Shown piece after piece: positions 1-10,582 of a DNA stretch of 64,000 nt. Made by a program: the position numbers and the translations under genes. This DNA is from Acidimicrobiales bacterium (GTDB lineage Bacteria > Actinomycetota > Acidimicrobiia > Acidimicrobiales > SZUA-35): contig JANQPB010000009.1 of assembly GCA_028285495.1 (NCBI GenBank), positions 1-64,000 of the forward strand, given 5' to 3'. The notes beneath the pieces are model-generated. The model searched no databases, was not told the DNA's origin, and saw only the letters and a list, made by a program, of their open reading frames with translations. The stretch's first letter is position 1. Each line of letters begins with the position of its first letter.

Positions 1-215
1 AAACCCGGACACCCAGTCCCCGTGTTCGAACGGGCTCCGCCCACACCAACACCCCGGCCCCCCCGAGCCGGCACGCCGATTGCTCAGCGGTCTCCTAGCG
101 GGGCGCACCACGCAGGCCGCCTCGTGCCCGCATCCGGTCGAGTGTGGTGGTCGGCCCAGCACCCTCCGTGGGCTCACGCACCGGGCGGTGACGAGGCGCT
201 AAGCTGATCGACACT

Positions 216-3200
216 GTGGCAACGTCAACTCGGAACACCTCCCGTTCCGGTCGAGGGGCTACGGGCGGACGGAAACCGGCACGCAAGAAATCGTCGAAGC
301 GTCGCGCCCAGGAAGATCGTCGGGACATTCTGGGCCTCCTCCTGATGGCCTTCGGGGTCATCGTCGGTCTCGGGCTCTACACCGGGACAACCGGCCCCGT
401 CGGTCGCGGCCTCGGCGCCGCCTCGGGCGCCCTGTTCGGCCTCGCCCGCTTCCTGGTCCCGCTCGTCCTGCTGGCCGCCGGCTGGGTGGTCCTGCGCAGC
501 AAGGGCCGCAGGAAGCGCAAGCGTCGCCCGATCGGCGATCGGATCATGGCTGCGCTGCCGTGGGTCTGCCTGTTCATCGCCGGTTTCACGATCCTCGACC
601 TCGTCGGCGGTCGGCCCTACTGGTCGTCCCCCTCCGAGGACCTCGGCGGAGCCGGCGGCTGGATCGGTGTCTTCTTCGGCGGCACCCTCGACCGCTACCT
701 CGGCCCGGTTGGCGAGGCCATCATCGCCGCCGTCCTGCTGCTGATCGCCGCCATCCTGCTGACGTCGATGTCGCTGGCCGGTGTGGCCGACGCCGTCGCC
801 GATCGGCTCGGCCCGCTTGGCGACGCGTTCCGCGTTCGCATCGCCCGGGTCTCGCTGCCCCGGCCCCGCTTCGGTCGCTCCGCCCGGGGCGACCGGTCCG
901 ACGAGGAGCCGAGGCCAGAGCCCGACCGGCACCCCGGGCTCGCCTCGATGTTCGAGGAGCCCCCACCCCCGAGCGAGCAGGCCGACGTCTACATCGACCT
1001 CCGGCCCGAGGCCGAGGAGCCGTTCCCGCCCGAGCCGAACATCGACGACGTCCTGCCCCCCGAACCGGACGACGTCGGCGCCGCCGTGCCGTCCGCCTGG
1101 GAGGAGCCGGTCGCCCCGGTCATCGAGGTGCCCCAGGCCACCGTGGTCGAGGGCCTGGCCATGGCCGTGCCCCAGCCGCCGGAGGGCTCGTGGGACCTGC
1201 CGGTGCTCGACCTGCTCGACCGCACCGAAGCCCAGGACGTCGACCGGGCGTCGGTCGAGCAGACCGGCCGCCAGCTCGAGCACGCCCTGGCCGAGCACGG
1301 TGTCGAGACCCGGCTGATCGGCGTCGTCGTCGGCCCGACGGTCAGCCGGTTCGAGCTCGAGCTCGGCCCGGGGGTCAAGGTCGCTCGGGTCACCGCGTTG
1401 CACAAGGACATCGCCTACGCGATGGCCACCCCCGACGTGCGGATCCTGGCCCCGATCCCGGGCAAGCAGGCGATCGGGGTCGAGGTGCCCAACGTCCGGC
1501 GCCAGGTCATCACCGTCGGCGACCTGCTGGTCTCCGAGGAGGCGGCCGGCGCCACCCACCCGCTCGAGGTCACCCTCGGGCGGGACATCACCGGCCGCAC
1601 GATCATGGCCAACCTGGCCAGGATGCCCCACCTGCTGGTGGCCGGCCAGACCGGCTCGGGCAAGTCGAGCTGCATCAACTCGATGCTGACCTCGATCCTG
1701 ATGCGGTCGACCCCCGACCAGGTCCGCCTGATCCTCGTCGATCCGAAGCGGGTCGAGCTGACCCAGTACCAGGGCCTGCCCCACCTGCTGACCGAGGTGG
1801 TAACCGACCCGAAGAAGGCGGCCAACGCCCTGGCCTGGGCGGTGCGGGAGATGGAGCGCCGCTACGACCTGTTGAGCGAGGTCGGGGTGCGCGACCTCGA
1901 CGGCTACAACTCGGCGGTCGACGAGGGCAGGTTTGCACCGAGGCCCGGCGTGTCGGCCGATGGCCGACCTGACGGCCAGCCCCAGGAGTACCAGCGGCTG
2001 AGCTACATCGTGGTCGTGCTCGACGAGCTGGCCGATCTGATGATGGTCGCCGCCCGCGACGTCGAGGAGTCGATCTGCCGGATCGCCCAGAAGGCCCGAG
2101 CGGTCGGCATCCACCTGGTGATCGCCACCCAGCGCCCGTCGACCAACGTCATCACCGGCCTGATCAAGGCCAACGTGCCGGCTCGGCTGGCCTTTGCCGT
2201 GTCCAGCCTCACCGACAGCCGGGTGATCCTCGATCAGCCCGGGGCCGAGCGCCTCGTCGGTCGGGGTGACGGCCTGCTCAACGACGGCACCACCTCGACC
2301 CCGACCCGGTTCCAGGGGGCCTGGGTCACCGAGGACGAGGTGGCGGCCATCGTCGCCCACTGGACCGAGCAGGCCCCCGAGGTCCGCTACGACAGCCGGG
2401 TCCAGGGCGACGAGGTCGGTGGCGACGCCGCCACCCTGCTGCCGGGCGGCTCGACCGGCGACGAGGACGACGACGATCTCCTGCTCCAGGCGATGGAGCT
2501 GATCGTGCGGTCGCAGCTCGGCTCGACGTCGATGCTGCAGCGCAAGCTCCGGGTCGGGTTCGCCAGGGCCGGACGCCTGATGGACCTGCTCGAGGAGCGG
2601 GGTGTGGTCGGGCCGTCGGTCGGCTCGAAGGCCCGCGAGGTCCTGATGACGCCGGACGACCTCGACGCCGGCCGGTGGCCCGGCCGGACCCCACCGGGCC
2701 CCGGGGGTGCGCCGTCGCCTTCTCCTGCGCCGTCGGCCGGGGGGCCGCCGTCGCCCGGGCCGGCGCCGGCCGCACCGTCGGCCCTGCCGCCGACGCCGCC
2801 ACCCCGGTCGGCCCTCGACTCGCCGGCCCTGCCGACCCGCCAGGATCCGCCCCGGCCAACCGACCCGTCGCCGACGGCCTCCTCGGCCGCAACGGGCTCG
2901 ACGGCGGCCGTCGACGGGTCGACCCGCTCGGCCAGGGAGCGCCCGCGCACCAGCCCGCGGCCGAACGCAGACCAGCCGACCGTCGACGAGCCGAAGCGTC
3001 GGCGCCGGACCCTGGCCGACATCCCCAACCCCGAGCCGGTTCGCATCCCCGAGCGGCCTCGCGCCGGCTCGGGCCCGGTCCCGGGCGTCGACCCGACCAG
3101 GCTCGACGCCGACCTCGGCCCCGACCCCGATCTCGGGATCGAGAAGCCGACGGCCGGCTCGGAGCCGGCGGCCCCGCCACCGGGGGCCGCGCCGCCGGAC

Positions 3201-3449
3201 ACCCCGGCGATCCCGACCCTCCGGGTGGTCGAGGACCTCGACCCCGACGAGGTCGACCCCGAGCCGACGCCGTTCGACATCGACGACGAGGAGACGGATC
3301 ACGGCCTCGGGCCCGCAGGCTCCGCCGATGGGGCGGCCGCCGCACCCGTCGACGACGAGGACGGCGAGGACGACGACGAGCTCGCCGGCTTCGACGGCGG
3401 GATCGACCCGGCGCTCGCCCCACCGCCCGGCTATCGACCGCCCGAGTGA
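216..3449 (+). CDS. ftsK: DNA translocase FtsK/SpoIIIE with long C-terminal tail
   Basis: Septal ATP-driven DNA pump that clears chromosome termini at division. The 1077-residue product starts at GTG. Four or so hydrophobic segments fill residues about 35-190, followed by an acidic, Pro-rich linker to about 330. The RecA-like motor has Walker A (GQTGSGKSS, about residue 480) and Walker B (VVVLDELADLMM, about 600). The winged-helix gamma domain (about 748-812) should read chromosomal orientation sequences. Most FtsK proteins end here, but this one continues for about 265 residues, first Pro/Ala/Ser-rich and then Asp/Glu-rich. It opens the conserved ftsK-rimO-pgsA-cinA block. Function is secure; the tail's role is unknown. 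Confidence 0.96.
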   Translation: MATSTRNTSRSGRGATGGRKPARKKSSKRRAQEDRRDILGLLLMAFGVIVGLGLYTGTTGPVGRGLGAASGALFGLARFLVPLVLLAAGWVVLRSKGRRKRKRRPIGDRIMAALPWVCLFIAGFTILDLVGGRPYWSSPSEDLGGAGGWIGVFFGGTLDRYLGPVGEAIIAAVLLLIAAILLTSMSLAGVADAVADRLGPLGDAFRVRIARVSLPRPRFGRSARGDRSDEEPRPEPDRHPGLASMFEEPPPPSEQADVYIDLRPEAEEPFPPEPNIDDVLPPEPDDVGAAVPSAWEEPVAPVIEVPQATVVEGLAMAVPQPPEGSWDLPVLDLLDRTEAQDVDRASVEQTGRQLEHALAEHGVETRLIGVVVGPTVSRFELELGPGVKVARVTALHKDIAYAMATPDVRILAPIPGKQAIGVEVPNVRRQVITVGDLLVSEEAAGATHPLEVTLGRDITGRTIMANLARMPHLLVAGQTGSGKSSCINSMLTSILMRSTPDQVRLILVDPKRVELTQYQGLPHLLTEVVTDPKKAANALAWAVREMERRYDLLSEVGVRDLDGYNSAVDEGRFAPRPGVSADGRPDGQPQEYQRLSYIVVVLDELADLMMVAARDVEESICRIAQKARAVGIHLVIATQRPSTNVITGLIKANVPARLAFAVSSLTDSRVILDQPGAERLVGRGDGLLNDGTTSTPTRFQGAWVTEDEVAAIVAHWTEQAPEVRYDSRVQGDEVGGDAATLLPGGSTGDEDDDDLLLQAMELIVRSQLGSTSMLQRKLRVGFARAGRLMDLLEERGVVGPSVGSKAREVLMTPDDLDAGRWPGRTPPGPGGAPSPSPAPSAGGPPSPGPAPAAPSALPPTPPPRSALDSPALPTRQDPPRPTDPSPTASSAATGSTAAVDGSTRSARERPRTSPRPNADQPTVDEPKRRRRTLADIPNPEPVRIPERPRAGSGPVPGVDPTRLDADLGPDPDLGIEKPTAGSEPAAPPPGAAPPDTPAIPTLRVVEDLDPDEVDPEPTPFDIDDEETDHGLGPAGSADGAAAAPVDDEDGEDDDELAGFDGGIDPALAPPPGYRPPE

Positions 3450-3519
3450 TCGCCGCCACGGGGCGTGGCCCCACGGGTCCGTCGGCCGGTTCGGCGCGCC
3501 GCATCGATAGCCTCCGACC

Positions 3520-4518
<999 letters not shown>

Positions 4519-4682
4519 GCGCGGCGTGACCGACTCGACTTTGGCACCGCCACCGGGCATCATCGCGAGGGTCATCGACCGCGGGCGCCGCCTCGGACGG
4601 GCCCGGCCGGGTCGTCCGGCGCCAACGGCGGAGGCCGCCACCCGAGCCGATCGAGCAGCCGACCGTGCAGATGGGAGATCAC

Positions 4683-5630
4683 GTGCCAAGCGGTAGCAAC
4701 GCATCCCCGGTCGAGACCACCGTGCTGGCCACCGACCTGCGATTCCCCGAGGGCCCGATCTGGTTCGAGGACGGCTCGATCGTCCTGGTCGAGATCGCCA
4801 GAGGCACGCTGACCCGGGTCTCGCCTGATGGCGATGTCGAGGTGGTGGCCGATCTCGGCGGCGGACCGAACGGGGCCGCGGTCGGGCCGGACGGCAAGGT
4901 CTACGTGTGCAACAACGGTGGCTTCGTGTGGCACGAGGTCAACGGCCTGACCATGCCGGGCAACCAGCCGGACGACTACACCGGCGGCAAGATCCAGCGG
5001 GTCGACGTCGAGACCGGCGACGTCGATGTGCTGTACGACGAGGTCGACGGGATCATGCTCCGCGGCCCGAACGACCTGGTCTTCGACTCCTCCGGCGGCT
5101 TCTGGTTCACCGATCACGGCAAGACCCGACCCCGCCAGCGGGATCGGGGCGGTCTGTACTACGCCAAGGCCGACGGCTCCGAGGTCCGTGAGGTGGTGTT
5201 CCCGCTCGATGCCCCGAACGGGGTCGGCCTGTCGCCGGACGAGGACGTGCTCTACGTGGCCGAGACCCACCAGGGCCGGATCTACCAGTGGCCGCTGTCG
5301 GGCCCCGGCGAGATCGCCGGGTACTTCGGTCCCGAGCACCGGGGCGTGGTGCTGGCCGACCCGGAGGGCGGCCCGCTGTTCGACTCGCTCGCCATCGACT
5401 CGCTCGGCAACGTCTGCGTCGCCACGATCCGCAACGGCGGCATCACGGTCGTGACCCCCGAGGGCGCCCACCGCCACATTGCCTTCGACGATCCGTTGAC
5501 CACGAACATCTGCTTCGGTGGCGACGAGTTGCAGACGGCGTTCGTGACGCTGTCGGGGAGTGGGCGGCTGGTGTCTCGCCGCTGGGAGGTCAAGGGCCTG
5601 CCCCTGGCCTACTCCCGCTCCTGGTCGTGA
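4683..5630 (+). CDS. SMP-30/gluconolactonase-like beta-propeller protein
   Basis: Putative lactonase or sugar-acid hydrolase of the SMP-30/gluconolactonase/LRE family, about 315 residues. Family blocks are visible: RFPEGPIWFEDGS with its metal-ligand Glu, GPNDLVFDSSGGFWFTD, and NGVGLSPDEDVLYVAET. These correspond to propeller blades around a divalent metal. The ORF could open at GTG 4665 or ATG 4671, but GGGAGA just before GTG 4683 favours that start. No signal peptide is seen, so it is probably cytoplasmic. Its stop overlaps the next gene's GTG. The substrate is not predictable. Confidence 0.8.
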   Translation: MPSGSNASPVETTVLATDLRFPEGPIWFEDGSIVLVEIARGTLTRVSPDGDVEVVADLGGGPNGAAVGPDGKVYVCNNGGFVWHEVNGLTMPGNQPDDYTGGKIQRVDVETGDVDVLYDEVDGIMLRGPNDLVFDSSGGFWFTDHGKTRPRQRDRGGLYYAKADGSEVREVVFPLDAPNGVGLSPDEDVLYVAETHQGRIYQWPLSGPGEIAGYFGPEHRGVVLADPEGGPLFDSLAIDSLGNVCVATIRNGGITVVTPEGAHRHIAFDDPLTTNICFGGDELQTAFVTLSGSGRLVSRRWEVKGLPLAYSRSWS

Positions 5631-6235
5631 CCGACCGTCCCCGCCCTCGCCGGCGGGCCAGCGACGGTCGGCCCCGCGGTGCCGTCGAGATCCTGGTGGC
5701 CGCGCTGGTCGTCGTGTCGACGCTCGTCGCGCTGGCCGCCGGTGCCGGCCCGGCGGCGGGGCATACCGATCTCCTGCAGGGCTCGCCGGGGCCCGGTCAG
5801 CAGGTCGGCGGGACGGTCGACTTCGTCGACCTCGCCTTCGTCGGTCCGGTCACCGACGTTCGCATCGTCGTCACCGATCCCGATGGGCGGCCGGTCCCCG
5901 GACAGATGGTGGTGGCCGACGGCCAGATCGTGCGGTTCACGATGGAGCCCCTGACCGTGCCCGGCCGCCACGTGCTCGAGTACGACATGATCTCCGAGGA
6001 CGGCGACCCGACCGAGGGCTCCTACTTCTTCTCGTACACGCCGGAGGCGACCCAACCGTTCCCGCTCAGCCGGGTCAACCTGCCCGACCCGCCGAGCGAG
6101 ACCGGGGAGACCGTTCGGACGGTGGCCCTCGTCGTCGCCGTCGTCGCCCTGCTCGGGCTGTGCGTCGTCCTGCTGGTGACGCTGCGCCGGCGCCAGGCGG
6201 CGCTGGCCGCCCAGCGGGCGTCATCGCGGTCCTGA
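5627..6235 (+). CDS. CopC-domain exported, membrane-anchored protein
   Basis: A 202-residue protein with an N-terminal signal segment (about residues 20-45) ending near AGHTDL, a CopC-like beta-sandwich domain (about 45-145) and a single C-terminal membrane helix (about 165-190) with a basic tail. The first residue of the mature domain would be near the His that binds copper in CopC proteins. CopC domains bind or deliver copper outside the membrane. No CopD partner lies beside it. The start codon GTG overlaps the preceding stop (GTGA), so it is co-translated with the SMP-30 gene. The copper role is inferred from the fold only. Confidence 0.8.
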   Translation: MTDRPRPRRRASDGRPRGAVEILVAALVVVSTLVALAAGAGPAAGHTDLLQGSPGPGQQVGGTVDFVDLAFVGPVTDVRIVVTDPDGRPVPGQMVVADGQIVRFTMEPLTVPGRHVLEYDMISEDGDPTEGSYFFSYTPEATQPFPLSRVNLPDPPSETGETVRTVALVVAVVALLGLCVVLLVTLRRRQAALAAQRASSRS

Positions 6236-6262
6236 ACGGTGGGTCACCGCTACCCTGAACGG

Positions 6263-7609
6263 GTGGCTGAGCAGTTCTGGATCGAGACCCTGGGGTGCCC
6301 GAAGAACCAGGTCGACTCCGACAAGCTGCTCGGGCGCATGCTGGCCGACGGGCTCCGGCCGGCGTCGTCGCCCGGTGAGGCCGATGTCGTCGTGGTCAAC
6401 ACGTGTGCGTTCGTCGAGGAGGCCAGGCAGGAGTCGATCGACACGATCCTGGCCCTCCAGGAGGCGAGGCCCGAGGCCGAGCTGGTGGTGACCGGCTGCC
6501 TGGCCGAGCGCTACGGCGACGAACTGGCCGAGGCGATGCCCGAGGTCGATCGGGTGGCCGGGTTCGGCGTGCCGGTGACGCTCGGTCGGACCCGGTCGAG
6601 CGGGGGCGGACGCGCGACCGCCGGCGACCCGGCCGGCGGCGCCGAGGCCGCACCCTCGTTCGACCTCCTCGAGCTGCCCCGACCGGCCAGCCCGGTGCCA
6701 TGGGCCTACGTGAAGATCGCCGAGGGCTGCGACCGCCGGTGCGGGTTCTGCGCCATCCCCCAGTTCCGTGGTCCGCAGCGGTCGCGCTCGATCGAGTCGA
6801 TCGTGGCCGAGGTCGAGGCCCTCGAGGTGCAGGAGGTGGTGCTGGTGGCCCAGGACCTGGCCGCCTTCGGGCGCGACCAGGGGGTCGGCGATCGGCGGAT
6901 CGTGCCGCTCGTGGACGAGGTGGCCAGGCGGGTGCCGTGGGTTCGGCTGCTGTACCTGTACCCGTCCGACCTCGGCGACGAGTTGATCGACGCCATCTGC
7001 CGGACCGGGGTCCCGTACTTCGACCTGTCGCTGCAGCACGTGTCACGCCCCCTGCTCCGCAGGATGCGACGCTGGGGTGAGGGATCGGTGTTCCTCGACC
7101 GGATCGACACGATTCGGGCCCGGGAGCCCGAGGCTGCGTTCCGGTCCAACTTCATCGTCGGCTATCCGGGCGAGACCGAGGACGACCACGATCGACTGCT
7201 CGACTTCGTCGAGGCGGCCAGGCTGGACTGGTGCGGGTTCTTCGCCTACTCCGAGGAGGCCGGGACCCACGCCGCCGACCTCGAGCCCAAGGTGCCGCCC
7301 GGGCTGCGCGACGAGCGCCTGGCCGAGCTGCGGGAGCGTCAGGACCGCATCACCGCCGAGCGGCGAGACGAGCGCATCGGCCGCGAGATCGTCGCCCTGG
7401 TCGACCGCGCCGGCGTGGCCCGCTCGGCCAGCGAGGCCCCCGAGATCGACGGGATCGTCCGCTTCGACCCGGCGGCCAACCCGGCCATCGAGCCCGGCAC
7501 GTTCGTCCGGGGTGAGGTGGTGTCGGCCGAGGGGCCCGACCTCGTGGCCGACCGTCTCCGACCGGTCGGCGGCGGCGTGACCGGCCTGATCCCGTCGGCG
7601 GTGCGATGA
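6263..7609 (+). CDS. rimO: Ribosomal protein uS12 methylthiotransferase RimO
   Basis: Radical-SAM enzyme that adds a methylthio group to the conserved Asp of ribosomal protein S12. Length is 448 residues. The N-terminal UPF0004 domain carries three cluster Cys (LGCPKNQVDSDK, NTCAFVEEA, GCLAERYG). The radical-SAM motif is CDRRCGFC, followed by IPQFRG. A C-terminal TRAM-like segment ends the protein. The ORF track opens at GTG 6239, but TACCCT lies exactly six bases before GTG 6263, and starting there gives the normal N-terminus, so I use 6263. The last codons overlap pgsA. The LGCPKN and IPQFRG blocks distinguish it from its paralogue miaB, also in this window. Confidence 0.95.
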   Translation: MAEQFWIETLGCPKNQVDSDKLLGRMLADGLRPASSPGEADVVVVNTCAFVEEARQESIDTILALQEARPEAELVVTGCLAERYGDELAEAMPEVDRVAGFGVPVTLGRTRSSGGGRATAGDPAGGAEAAPSFDLLELPRPASPVPWAYVKIAEGCDRRCGFCAIPQFRGPQRSRSIESIVAEVEALEVQEVVLVAQDLAAFGRDQGVGDRRIVPLVDEVARRVPWVRLLYLYPSDLGDELIDAICRTGVPYFDLSLQHVSRPLLRRMRRWGEGSVFLDRIDTIRAREPEAAFRSNFIVGYPGETEDDHDRLLDFVEAARLDWCGFFAYSEEAGTHAADLEPKVPPGLRDERLAELRERQDRITAERRDERIGREIVALVDRAGVARSASEAPEIDGIVRFDPAANPAIEPGTFVRGEVVSAEGPDLVADRLRPVGGGVTGLIPSAVR

Positions 7610-8181
7610 GCTCGACGGCGGAGGTCAGCTTCATCGGTGGCTCGCGCTGGAGCCTGGCCGCCAACTCGTTGACGATCTTCCGCTTCGTGACGGCGCCGCT
7701 GCTGGCCGGGCTGGTGCTGGAGCGCAACCCGTGGTGGCTGACGTTCTGGTTCGGCTGGTTCCTCGGCGCAACCGATTACCTCGACGGGCACATGGCCCGG
7801 CGGGCCGAGCCGACGCGGGTCGGCGCGTTCCTCGATCCGCTGGCCGACAAGGTCGTCGTCCTCCTCGTCGGCTTCGCCCTCGTCGCCGTCGACCGGTTCT
7901 CGTGGATCCCGATCGCCCTGATCACGGCCCGCGAGGTGGCGATCATGGCCTACCGCAGCTACTGGGGACGGCGGGGGTTGGCCATACCGGCCAGGCGGTC
8001 GGCCAAGTACAAGACCCTGGTCCAGGGCGTGGCCCTGGCCGCCGCCATGTGCCCCCCGCTCGACCCGTATCCCTGGGTCGCCGACTGGCTGTTGTGGCTG
8101 GCGGTGGCCTTCACCCTGATCAGCGGTGCCCAGTACGCGCTCGACGGGCGGGACGCTCTCCGCTCGACCGGCCGACGCTGA
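7606..8181 (+). CDS. pgsA: CDP-alcohol phosphatidyltransferase, PgsA-type
   Basis: Membrane enzyme of 191 residues joining a CDP-diacylglycerol to an alcohol, most likely glycerol-3-phosphate for phosphatidylglycerol synthesis. The catalytic block reads DYLDGHMARR...GAFLDPLADK and holds the four expected Asp. Hydrophobic helices flank it. Oddly, seven residues instead of the usual eight separate the AR pair from the conserved Gly. ATG overlaps the rimO stop (ATGA), so the two genes are translationally coupled, and cinA follows. The position between rimO and cinA is the usual actinobacterial site of a pgsA homologue. The alcohol specificity is inferred from context. Confidence 0.88.
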   Translation: MSSTAEVSFIGGSRWSLAANSLTIFRFVTAPLLAGLVLERNPWWLTFWFGWFLGATDYLDGHMARRAEPTRVGAFLDPLADKVVVLLVGFALVAVDRFSWIPIALITAREVAIMAYRSYWGRRGLAIPARRSAKYKTLVQGVALAAAMCPPLDPYPWVADWLLWLAVAFTLISGAQYALDGRDALRSTGRR

Positions 8182-8219
8182 GCGGCGCTGGCAAACGACC
8201 TCCAGGAGGAGCATCGACC

Positions 8220-9488
8220 GTGAAAGTCGAAGTGGTGGCCATCGGCACGGAACTGCTGCTCGGGCAGATCGTCGACACCAACTCGTCGTGGATCGGCGAG
8301 CAGCTGGCCCTGGCCGGGCTCGACTCCCACTACCAGACCAAGGTCGGCGACAACCCGGCCAGGATGGAGGAGGTCCTCCGGCTGGCGCTGTCCCGCAGCG
8401 ACGCCGTCATCTGCTGCGGCGGGCTCGGCCCGACCCAGGACGACGTGACCCGCGAGGTGATCGCGACGGTCATGGGGGTCGAGCTGGTCCGCGACGACGC
8501 GGTGGCGGCCAGGATCGAGACGATGTTCGCCAGCCGGGGCCGGACCATGCCGGCCAACAACCTCCGGCAGGCGATGGTCCCGGTCGGGGCGTCGACGATC
8601 CCGCAGCAGCCGGGCACGGCGCCCGGTCTGATCTGCCCGGTCGGCCCGGCCCCGAACGGGCAGGTCATCTATGCCGTTCCCGGCGTCCCCTACGAGATGA
8701 AGGAGATGGTGGAGGGCACCGTCATCCCCGACCTGATCGCCCGGTCGGGCGAGCCGGCCGTGATCCGGTCCCGGGTGTTGCGGACCTGGGGCACCTCCGA
8801 GTCGGGCCTGGCCGAGCAGCTGGCCGGCAGGATCGCCGAGCTCGACGGCGACGACGGCGGGGCCGGCAATCCGACGCTGGCCTTCCTGGCCAGCGGGGTC
8901 GAGGGGCTCAAGGTCCGGATCACGGCCAAGGCCCCGACCGAGGACGAGGCCATCGCCGTGCTCGACGCCGAGGAGCCGATCATCCGCTCCCTGGTCGGCG
9001 ACATCGTGTTCGGTGTCGACGACCAGAACATGGAGGCCGTGATCGTCTCGCTGCTGGCCGAGCGGGAGCTGACGGTCGCCGTGGCCGAGTCGTTGACCGG
9101 CGGCTACGTGGCCGGCAGGATCTGTGCGGTGCCCGGGGCCAGCAATGTGTTCCGGGGCGGGGTCGTCGCCTACCAGCGCGACATCAAGGTCGGTCTGCTC
9201 GACGTCGAGGACGGGCCGGTGATCACCGAGGGCGCGGCCCTGGCCATGGCCCACGGCGTCCGGCGGCTGCTGAAGGCCGACATCGGCCTGGCCACCACCG
9301 GGGTGGCGGGTCCGGACGAGGCCGAGGGTCAGCCGGTCGGCACGGTCTGCCTGGCCGTGGCCGGTGACGAGGCCGAGCGCTCGGCCACGGTCCGCCTCCC
9401 CGGCGACCGGGAGCGGATCCGGCAGTTCTCGACGATCACCCTGCTCGATCTGCTGCGGCGGGCCCTGCTCGAGGGCCGCTTCGACTGA
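8220..9488 (+). CDS. cinA: CinA-family protein with NMN amidohydrolase (PncC) domain
   Basis: Two-domain protein of 422 residues. The N-terminal MoCF/COG1058 domain has GTELLLGQIVDTN and GGLGPTQDDVT, as in enzymes with ADP-ribose pyrophosphatase activity. The C-terminal PncC/CinA domain (about residues 270-420) has AVAESLTGGYVAGR and TTGVAGPD, typical of nicotinamide mononucleotide deamidases that recycle pyridine nucleotides. The true start is GTG 8220 behind a strong AGGAGGAG ribosome site; the longer ORF in the track is out-of-frame read-through. In many bacteria cinA is followed by recA. Here recA is 4 kb away on the other strand. Confidence 0.94.
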   Translation: MKVEVVAIGTELLLGQIVDTNSSWIGEQLALAGLDSHYQTKVGDNPARMEEVLRLALSRSDAVICCGGLGPTQDDVTREVIATVMGVELVRDDAVAARIETMFASRGRTMPANNLRQAMVPVGASTIPQQPGTAPGLICPVGPAPNGQVIYAVPGVPYEMKEMVEGTVIPDLIARSGEPAVIRSRVLRTWGTSESGLAEQLAGRIAELDGDDGGAGNPTLAFLASGVEGLKVRITAKAPTEDEAIAVLDAEEPIIRSLVGDIVFGVDDQNMEAVIVSLLAERELTVAVAESLTGGYVAGRICAVPGASNVFRGGVVAYQRDIKVGLLDVEDGPVITEGAALAMAHGVRRLLKADIGLATTGVAGPDEAEGQPVGTVCLAVAGDEAERSATVRLPGDRERIRQFSTITLLDLLRRALLEGRFD

Positions 9489-9547
9489 GAGCCGGCCGGG
9501 CGGTCGGACGATCCTCGGCGCGAGGCCGCTCGACTGGGCCGGGACGC

Positions 9548-10582
9548 TCAGCCCTCGACCGGAGTGCGCCAGCCGTGGGGGTCGTCGGCCCGACCGAGCT
9601 GGATGTCGGTCAGCGCCTCCCGGAGGCGGAGCGTGTTGGCCCCGGGCTGACCGTCGCGGACCTGCAGGCGGTCGCCGGCGATCGTGATCGTCCCGACCGG
9701 GGCCAGGACCGCGGCCGTGCCCGAGAGGAAGGCCTCGCCGTGGTCGACCCAGGCCTCGAGCTCGTCGAGCGGGACCGACCGCTCTTCGATCTCGTAGCCG
9801 AGGTCGGCGGCCAGGGTCAGGACCGACGCCCGGGTCACGCCGTGCAGGAACGACTCGTCGAGGTTCCTGGTGATGAGCCGGTCGTCGTCGACCAGGAAGA
9901 AGTTGGAGGCGCCCGTCTCGGTGACGTCGCCACCGGTGGCGAACAGGACCTGGTCGGCGGCGTGGTCGCGCTTGGCGTCGAGGGTCGGGCCGAGGGCCAT
10001 GACGTAGTTGGCCCCCGACTTCACCATCCCGAACTGGGGGGTGGTGCGGGGGATCTCGGTCTCGATGTGGATGGTCAGGGGCCGGATCCCGCCGGCGAAG
10101 TAGTCGCCGACCGGCGAGGTGATGACATAGAGGAAGCCGGAGTCGCTCGGCGCCGCGGCGGCGCCGATGTTGACCAGGGTGCCGATGAGCGTGGGGCGGA
10201 TGTAGAGCGAGCCGGGGGGATCGGGGGTGAAGGAGGCGTTGGCCTCGACGGCGTCGACGATCATCGTGCGGACCAACTCGGCCGTCGGTGGGACCATGCT
10301 GAGCCGCTGCACGCTCTGGACCATCCGCTCGGCGTGGTCGTCGACGCGGAAGATGGCGAGCGAGCCGTCGGCCTGGCGGTGGGCCTTGAGGCCCTCGAAG
10401 CAGGCGCTGGCGTAGTGGAGGGCGTGGGTGCCGGGATGGAGCGACAGGTTCTCCAGCGCCACCGCGTGGCCGGGGTAGCGGTAGCCGCTGCCGGGCTCGA
10501 GGGTGGCCAGCGTCATCCGATCGCCGAACAGCGACCCGAACGGGGCGGAGAACGGATCCTGCTCTGCGGCCCCGGCGCTCAT
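9548..10582 (-). CDS. ilvE: Branched-chain amino acid aminotransferase
   Basis: PLP-dependent fold-type IV transaminase interconverting Leu, Ile and Val with their 2-oxo acids, 344 residues and normal length. Family blocks include HYASACFEGLKA, SLYIRPTLIG, the PLP-Lys segment MVKSGANYV, and VTETGASNFF. It converges on cinA with a 59 bp gap. ATG 10582 overlaps the stop of a tiny upstream reading frame (see the leader ORF entry), implying translational coupling. The promoter region is shared with the divergent LLM gene. No other ilv or leu genes are in the window. Confidence 0.95.
   Translation of the reverse strand: MSAGAAEQDPFSAPFGSLFGDRMTLATLEPGSGYRYPGHAVALENLSLHPGTHALHYASACFEGLKAHRQADGSLAIFRVDDHAERMVQSVQRLSMVPPTAELVRTMIVDAVEANASFTPDPPGSLYIRPTLIGTLVNIGAAAAPSDSGFLYVITSPVGDYFAGGIRPLTIHIETEIPRTTPQFGMVKSGANYVMALGPTLDAKRDHAADQVLFATGGDVTETGASNFFLVDDDRLITRNLDESFLHGVTRASVLTLAADLGYEIEERSVPLDELEAWVDHGEAFLSGTAAVLAPVGTITIAGDRLQVRDGQPGANTLRLREALTDIQLGRADDPHGWRTPVEG

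Noticed and set aside
23-30. GTTCGAAC palindrome as a possible LexA box before ftsK
   Set aside because: It lacks the CGAAC-N4-GTTCG spacing of the operator seen at recA.
15-50. tRNA T-arm-like GTTCGAAC hairpin and ACACCA at the window start
   Set aside because: The stem gives only a 6 nt loop, position 53-61 pairing fails, and no 5' tRNA arms are present; a truncated tRNA is not supported.
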